Shown here one piece after another: positions 58,551-64,000 of a stretch of 64,000 nucleotides of DNA. Under the pieces are notes generated by a model. It did no database searches. It saw only the letters and a list, made by a program, of their open reading frames with translations, and had not been told where the DNA came from. Each line of letters begins with the position of its first letter. Position 1 is the stretch's first letter. A program made the translations under genes and the position numbers. The DNA is from Conus ventricosus (Eukaryota > Mollusca > Gastropoda > Neogastropoda > Conidae), in NCBI GenBank assembly GCA_018398815.1, contig CM031628.1, positions 8,281,474 through 8,345,473 of the forward strand, written 5' to 3'.

Positions 58551-59279
58551 GGGCCTGGAAAGGCCACAGGGTGAAAGCAAACCAAAGTGAACTGACTGTT
58601 TCAATGGAGACTGCAGTGTGCTGCACTCCATTCTGTCATGTTGTGGCACACCCGGCAAAAAAATAAGGGTTGAAATCAATCCACCGATTAAACAGTGATT
58701 GGGTGCGCCATACTGTATGCATTAGTCTTCTGATCAGACTAAAATGGAAATGGGGTGAACGCTGTCAAGGTGATTGGGGAAAGGGGGGGGGGTTGAGACT
58801 AGGGGTGGTGGGGGGGGGGGAGGGGGCTGCTGCATTGTATCCCTTTGTGTTGCAATAGGCCTGAAAAAGAAATGGATGAATGCAATTCACCTGATCTGTT
58901 TAAATGCAGGTTGCACTGTGCTGTTCTACATTCCATCGTGTCGCGCTGTGTTGCATCTCATCCTTTTGGGCTGGGGCGTGTTCTGTGACATTCTGAACTG
59001 TGCTCCGTGATGTGTTATTCTCGTGATGTTTTGTGTTAATGTGATGTTGCATCATGTTCCATCGTGTTCTGTGACATTCTGAACTGTGCTCCGTGATGTG
59101 TTATTCTCTGTGATGTAATGTATGTTGCATCATTCCACGTTCTGACATTCTGACAGTGCCGAGTGTTTCTCGTGATGTTTGTGTCATTCACATGATGTAC
59201 ACATTCCGTTGTGTTATAATTTTGTTCTGCACTGAACTGTCAAATGAGGGTGGCGCAGAGTTCAGTTGTGCTGTTATGG
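58551..59279. repeat. Diverged outliers of the splice-junction repeat and CGTGTTCTGTGACATT repeats
   Basis: Near 58860 the minus strand reads CCATTTCTTTTTCAG then GCCTATTGCAACACA, another copy of the exon's junction. 58975-59200 has two or three diverged copies of a GTTCTGTGACATTCTGAACT unit. Confidence 0.6.
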
Positions 59280-59285
59280 TCTCCT

Positions 59286-59352
59286 CAGAGCTTAATCTAG
59301 GATTTTTTAAAAAGGGGGCAGTCCCCCCCTCAAATCGAAAAAAGGGGGGCAC

Positions 59353-59385
<33 letters not shown>

Positions 59386-59887
59386 CCACTTCTTCAACCA
59401 ATCGTTTTGAAACCGTGTTCCCTTGCACTGGCACTCTTTTCGGGCTGCTTCTCCGAGCTTTTGGATGTAGTCGCGGTTTCTTCATGATCTTCTCCACCCT
59501 CGCATTGGCACAGAATCTTTTTTTTTTCACTTTTCCTCCACGAAAGTCGAAGTCAAATAGGGTGGGTGCACGCTTCATTCTGGAAAATATCCAATATGGC
59601 ATCTTAAACTCTCGCAGCTTCTCGTCGTGATCGAGGAGGAGGAGATGAACGCCGCCGATTGGTTGATTTACACTAACAGCCAATGAAATATCAAGAAATC
59701 GTTCGCTCCTGCTCAGTCCTAGTTTCAGTTTTACAAGCAGACGACAAACGAGGCCCGCAACGATCAGTGAACAGGGCGGGCAGTCCTGCAACTGTGCGGG
59801 AAGTCTGCCCGCGTTAAGTCTCGATAATTGCGGGAAGGAACAGATTTTCGGGGATTGTACAAATCCCGCGCTCTAGATTAAGCTCTG
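59286..59887. mobile_element. 602-bp non-autonomous TIR element with 6-bp target duplication
   Basis: The ends are a 15-bp inverted repeat: CAGAGCTTAATCTAG at 59286-59300 and its complement at 59873-59887. TCTCCT lies on both outer sides (59280-59285 and 59888-59893). Inside are a C run of about 30 (59354-59383) and GC-rich inverted text. No transposase. The superfamily cannot be named from this. Confidence 0.75.
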
Positions 59888-59914
59888 TCTCCTGCACTGT
59901 GCATCATACTTCGC

Positions 59915-60600
59915 AGTGTGTCGTTACACTGAACCATGTTGTACTGTGTTGTGTGATGGTTTTTGCACTATGCTGTGTCGTATGATTTGTGTTTGTGCTG
60001 TGTTGTGTGATGGTTTTTGCACTGCTGTGTGTATTGCACTGTTGTGTATGACTGTGTTGTGCTTGTTGTGGATGGTTTTTGCACTTGTGTGTCGTATGAC
60101 TTGTGTGTGCTGTGTTGTGTGATGGTTTCTGCATCTGTGTCGTATGACTTTGTGTTGTGCTGTGTTGTGTGATGGTTTTTGCACTGTGTTCGTATGACTT
60201 TGTGTTGTGCTGTGTTGTGTGATGGTTTCTGCACTGTGCTGTGTCGTATGACTGTGCTGTGCTGTGTTTGTGTGATGGTTTTCTGCACTGTGTCGTATGA
60301 CTTTGTGTTGTGCGTGTTGTGTGATGGTTTCTGCACTGTGCTGTGTCGTATGACTTTTGTTGTGCGTGTTGTGATGGTTTCTGCACGTGCTGTCGTAACT
60401 GCTGTGCGTGTTGTGTGATGGTTTCTGCACTGTGTCGTATGACTTTGTGTTGTGCTGTGTTGTGTGATGGTTTCTGCACTGTGCGTGTCATATGACTTTG
60501 TGTTGTACTGTTGTTGTGTGATGTTTTCTGCACTGTTCGTATGACTTTGTTTGTGCTGTGTTGTGATGGTTCTGCACTGTGCTGTATATTTGTGTTGCTG
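59915..60600. repeat. 49-bp minisatellite, about 13 units
   Basis: Units of GTGTTGTGTGATGGTTTCTG plus CACTGTGTCGTATGACTTTG, with many 1-3 bp length changes between units. Confidence 0.9.
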
Positions 60601-60689
60601 TTTTGTGAGATTCAGTCACCCCGTGCTTTGTGGTATTGAGTTCAACCTCCATTAAAAGCTGTATCCATCCACCTCCACCCACCAGTTAC

Positions 60690-61002
60690 GTAGGTAATAG
60701 ACTCATAGCCCAACTACCACAAAGGCCATATCAGGGCCTCACCACATGAATCAATCACCACATCAAAAAAAAAAAAAAAAAAAAAAAGCACCATCCACAC
60801 ACCTCTTAAAATACACCTTCTAAAAACGCAATAGAATTGTTCAAAATGTTTCTTCTGTAAAATCTCAGATCAGACATCAAATGTTAATCTCCCCAAGAAA
60901 TCCACAGACCACATCAGGCAAGGCATCTCTGAACAAGGTTTCATGGAGTCTGCTGTAAAGTGTTTGTGTCTCATATTGTGCAAGTCCCAACACTCTAAAA
61001 CA
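60690..61002 (-). mobile_element. LINE copy I, old 5'-truncated 3' end
   Basis: Same order as the young copies (ATAGCCCAACTACC, ATATCAGGGC, a 23-A homopolymer, CACACCTCTTAAAATAC, CTCATATTGTGCAAGTCCCA) but diverged throughout. It ends at ACACTCTAAAAC, close to the truncation point of G1. Confidence 0.8.
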
Positions 61003-61159
61003 AAAGCAGGTTAAGCTTAAAGGTTTTTCTGAAGGTTCCCTCCCAAATCATGTCTTTTTTCCACTTTCAAAGGTCATAAGGTTTCAAAGATGGTGGGTTT
61101 TTCAAGGCTCCTCAACTGCTTCTCCTAGACAACACCTCTCCTTTCAAGGGTTTTCAGAA
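61003..61159. other. Intron flank of the minisatellite
   Basis: Includes diverged fragments of the downstream repeat unit and nothing else recognised. Confidence 0.4.
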
Positions 61160-62255
61160 ACCTCCTTCCAAAATAATACATTTTCCCCTAATTTCATGTG
61201 TGTTCAAAGTGCTTGCCGCAAAATAATGCGCTTCCCCCTACTTTCAAGTGTGTTCAGAAAGCTTCCTACACGACAATGAATTCTCCCCCCCCCCCCCCCC
61301 CCCCCCCACGTTCAAGAGTCCAAGTGTCTTCAGAAAGCTTCTTGCACAATAATGTATTCCCCCCTCCACCTTCAAGTGTCCAAGTGTCTTCAGAAAGCTT
61401 GCTGCATTTTCCCCTACTTTCAAGTGTGTTCAGAAAGCTTGCCGACGATAATGCATTCCCCCTTCTTTTTAAGTATATACAGAAAGTTTGCAGCAATATC
61501 ATGTATTTTCCCCTTACTTTCAAGTGTCTTCAGAAAGTTTGCTGCATTCCCCCTACTTTCAAGTGTGTTCAAAAAGCTTGCCACTAGATGATACAATTTT
61601 CCCCCTACTTTCAAGTGTGTTCAAAAAGCTTGCCACAAGATGATACAATTTTCCCCCTAATTTGAAGTGTGTTCAAAAAGCTTGCCACAAGATGATACAA
61701 TTTTCCCCCTACTTTCAAGTGTGTTCAAAAAGCTTGCCACAAGATAACACAATTTTCCCCCTAATTTCAAGTGTTTCATAAAGCTTGCTGCAAAATAATA
61801 CAATTTTCTTCCTAATTTCAAGTGTATTCAAAAAGCTTGCAGCAAGATAATCCAATTTACCCCGCTAATTTCAAGTGTCTTCAGAAAGCTTGCCCCAAGA
61901 TATTACATTTCCCCCTAATTTCAAGTGTGTTCAAAAGTTTGCTGCAAAATAATGCATTCCCCCCCCCCCCCCCCCCCCCCCCATTGCAAGGCGTTCAGAA
62001 AGTTTGCTGCAAAATAATGCATCCCTGCCCCCCCCCCCCCCCCACTTGCAAGGCGTTCAGAAAGTTTGCTGCAAAATACATGCCATCCCTGCCCCCCCCC
62101 CCCCCCCCCCCCCCCCCCACTTGCAAGTGTGTACAGAAAGTTTGCTGCAAAATAATGCAGCCCCCCTCCCCCCGCCCCACTTGCAAGTGTGTACAGAAAG
62201 TTTGCTGCAAAATAATGCATCCCCCCCACTTTCAAGTGTGTTCACAAAGCTTCTG
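61160..62255. repeat. ~52-bp minisatellite with expanded C runs
   Basis: Units contain TTTCAAGTGTGTTCAAAAAG and CTTGCCACAAGATGATACAA, with CCCCCTA at the junction. In at least four units the C stretch has expanded to roughly 20-28 C (about 61287, 61960, 62027 and 62091). Confidence 0.9.
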
Positions 62256-62366
62256 CTGGATGGCTGTCTTGTAAGCTGAAGGAAACTGAAGCCATGAAAG
62301 CGAAGTCTAAGAATTTCAGAGAGCCCCTAACAGCATGAGAACACCATGGTGGAACATACCATACAC

Positions 62367-62443
62367 CCTGATGGCCGAGGACATATTCCGGATCTCTTTG
62401 GAGAGAGATTCCTGCATCTTTTTCAGGTCATCCATCTCTTTAA
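62367..62443 (-). CDS. Host gene short exon, coiled-coil-like
   Basis: A 77-nt exon candidate. A long pyrimidine tract ends in CAG at 62444 on the minus strand. After two bases it reads KEMDDLKKMQESLSKEIRNM then SSAIR, with heptad-like Leu/Met/Ile spacing typical of a coiled coil. The donor GTGTAT at 62366 gives phase 0, which fits the next exon (57580). A stronger-looking GTATGT at 62359 would leave one extra base and not fit, unless another exon intervenes. Confidence 0.65.
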
Positions 62444-63575
62444 CTGAAAAAAAAACCCAAAAAAAAACGCACACGTAATAACTGATGTGAAGAATCAGCT
62501 ATGAAATAAAATGAACATCATACAACTAAAATGAACCAAACGATAATTATCATCATCAAGCTGATCACAAATATCTCCAGGGCTTTCCTCATCTTCCTAA
62601 CCTTCAGAAGTTCCCTGTATCCTGGGCAATGTATTATGGAAGGCTGCGATTAGCTCTCTCCTTCCACCCTATTAACCTTCCCTGACCTGAATCAAGTACA
62701 GTCACGGATGGGTAGACACAGAGGGTTTTCCATCTAAAAGAAACTGAACCTCTTCAGTAGTTCAAACTGATGAAGGTCAGCTCCACTGCCACATGCCCTA
62801 GCTGACCGTTGTCCCCTTAAAAACATTCATACAACGCCCAGCAAAGAAGAAACACACACCATCCATAGCCCACACATAAGCAACCACTACCTGAATGACT
62901 CTGATTAGAACCATTTAAAATCTGATTCATCCTTATGAAAGTGAAATCATAAAGAGTCTAACAACAGGATCCAACACGGAGAAATTATAAAAGTGGAATG
63001 GACACGTAAAATGAATAGCATGAATAAAAAAAATCTCGAGGTAACAAAACATAACATCCAAATACAGTGTATGAGAACAAAGGTGATTCATTTGTCCACC
63101 AGCAGTATAATATTCGAAAGTGTTGACCACTATGTATAAAAGTGAGTATGAAATGAAAACATCTGAATGAAATTGTCATGGTTCTACCATTCAAACAGTC
63201 CTGGACTAAATAACAATGATGACATTCCTATGTTGCTCTCATTCGCTTTCCTGTTGATCACTGAAGTGGTCCGGTCCTTTCTGTTGTCCATGCAAAACAT
63301 TACAAATTAACCCACAAAACATGGTGTTAAGTCATGCAGATCTGAGGTACAATACAAAACAGACAATTACAGTTTAGACCAATGTGCCTTCTCCAGTCAT
63401 TGCCACTGACAATGATGCACCAAACAGTACTCCCCTGATAGCAGTCAGCATGAGAGTGGCAGGGGATCAAAGGGGAAAGCAAAGAGAGCACAATTCACAA
63501 ACAGCAGGAGAGGGGAGGGAGGAGACATGAGGTCAGCAGGTAGAATAGAAGAGTGTCAGAAGAGAGCTGGATCAC
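62444..63575. other. Intron, no feature recognised
   Basis: Single-copy-looking AT-rich sequence upstream of the 62443 acceptor. No exon supported. Confidence 0.4.
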
Positions 63576-63582
63576 AAAAAAA

Positions 63583-63597
63583 GGTGTGTGTGTGTGT

Positions 63598-63664
<67 letters not shown>

Positions 63665-63812
63665 TGTGTGTGTGTGTGTGTGTGCACGCACGCGTGCGCA
63701 CGTGCGTGCGTGCATGCATGTGTGCATGCGTGCGTGCATGCATGTGCGTGTGTGTGTGTGTGTGTGAGTGCATGTGTGTGTGCATGCGTGCGTGCATGCG
63801 TGTGTGTGTGTG
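63583..63812. repeat. GT/TGCA microsatellite
   Basis: A long GT run with GTGGTG interruptions, grading into GCATGCGTGCGTGC text. Alternating purine-pyrimidine sequence of this kind can adopt Z-DNA. Confidence 0.95.
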
Positions 63813-63896
63813 AAGGATGAAGAGGAGTACAGAAGGGGGAGGAAATAGTGGAGTGGGGATGGGTGGGGAGGTAAAGAAAGCGAGGAAGGGTAGCAT

Positions 63897-63957
63897 GGAT
63901 AAGGTAATGATGCTTACAGGGCCATATCAGGGCTGTCACCGCTGAAGTCCACTCACA
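63897..63957 (-). mobile_element. LINE copy J1, short old 3' end
   Basis: AAGGTAATGATGCTTACAGG then CCATATCAGGGCTGTCACCG match the LINE terminus, ending where another tail begins. Confidence 0.65.
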
Positions 63958-64000
63958 AGATAACATAAGATAATGATGCTTACAGCCCAGCTGACCACTA
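63957..64000 (-). mobile_element. LINE copy J2, cut by the window edge
   Basis: AAGATAACATAAGATAATGA then GCTTACAGCCCAGCTGACC is a second LINE terminus directly behind J1. The element continues beyond the window. Confidence 0.7.

Noticed and set aside
62359..62443. Alternative donor GTATGT at 62359 for the coiled-coil exon
   Set aside because: It scores better by eye but leaves phase 1, which does not fit the phase-0 start at 57580. The donor at 62366 is kept provisionally.

Overview
The window looks like a piece of a large, repeat-bloated metazoan genome. A gastropod mollusc is my best guess. The signs are GT-AG introns, many 30-140 bp minisatellites, an I-superfamily (I/Nimb-like) LINE with RNase H, and a tRNA-SINE head whose bases I recall from marine snails. 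The assignment rests on repeat style and is inference. There is no prokaryotic, CRISPR or viral content.

One host gene appears to run through the whole window on the minus strand. I find six exons with splice sites: 62443-62367 (short coiled coil), 57580-57301 (basic Ser/Thr region plus polyglutamine), 41238-40981, 37561-37263, 5617-5288 and 2210-520 (Ser/Thr/Pro-rich, with five 46-residue repeats). Their splice phases join in that order without conflict if exon 62443-62367 uses the donor at 62366. The product reads as a large low-complexity nuclear or scaffold-type protein. I do not recognise the family. The intron between 37263 and 5617 is 31.6 kb.

The rest is almost all repeats. Roughly 30 kb is one LINE family, every copy in the sense orientation of the host gene: A 9574-15569 (full length), B 16766-22037, C 22430-26751, D 26752-32738 (full length), E 32739-35461, F 46792-50340, G1/G2 52382-54637, plus short or old 3' ends at 8089, 4762, 60690 and 63897. 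The element has ORF1 (basic N-terminus, three CCHC knuckles), ORF2 (APE-type endonuclease, reverse transcriptase, RNase H, C-terminal zinc motif), a homopolymer in the 3' UTR and a (TTATC)n tail. All copies are broken by frameshifts. Roughly 17 kb is minisatellite. One 36-bp array was split into four pieces (8.2, 15.6, 22.0 and 35.5 kb) by LINE insertions. Smaller items are a TTAA-flanked piggyBac-like element, a 602-bp TIR element, a 290-bp foldback and SINE pieces.

The observations I rate highest: minisatellites beside two exons are built from copies of those exons' own 3' splice junctions; LINE copies sit head-to-tail in each other's TTATC tails; and an indel-rich block of about one LINE length (26.2-33.1 kb) looks like an assembly artefact.
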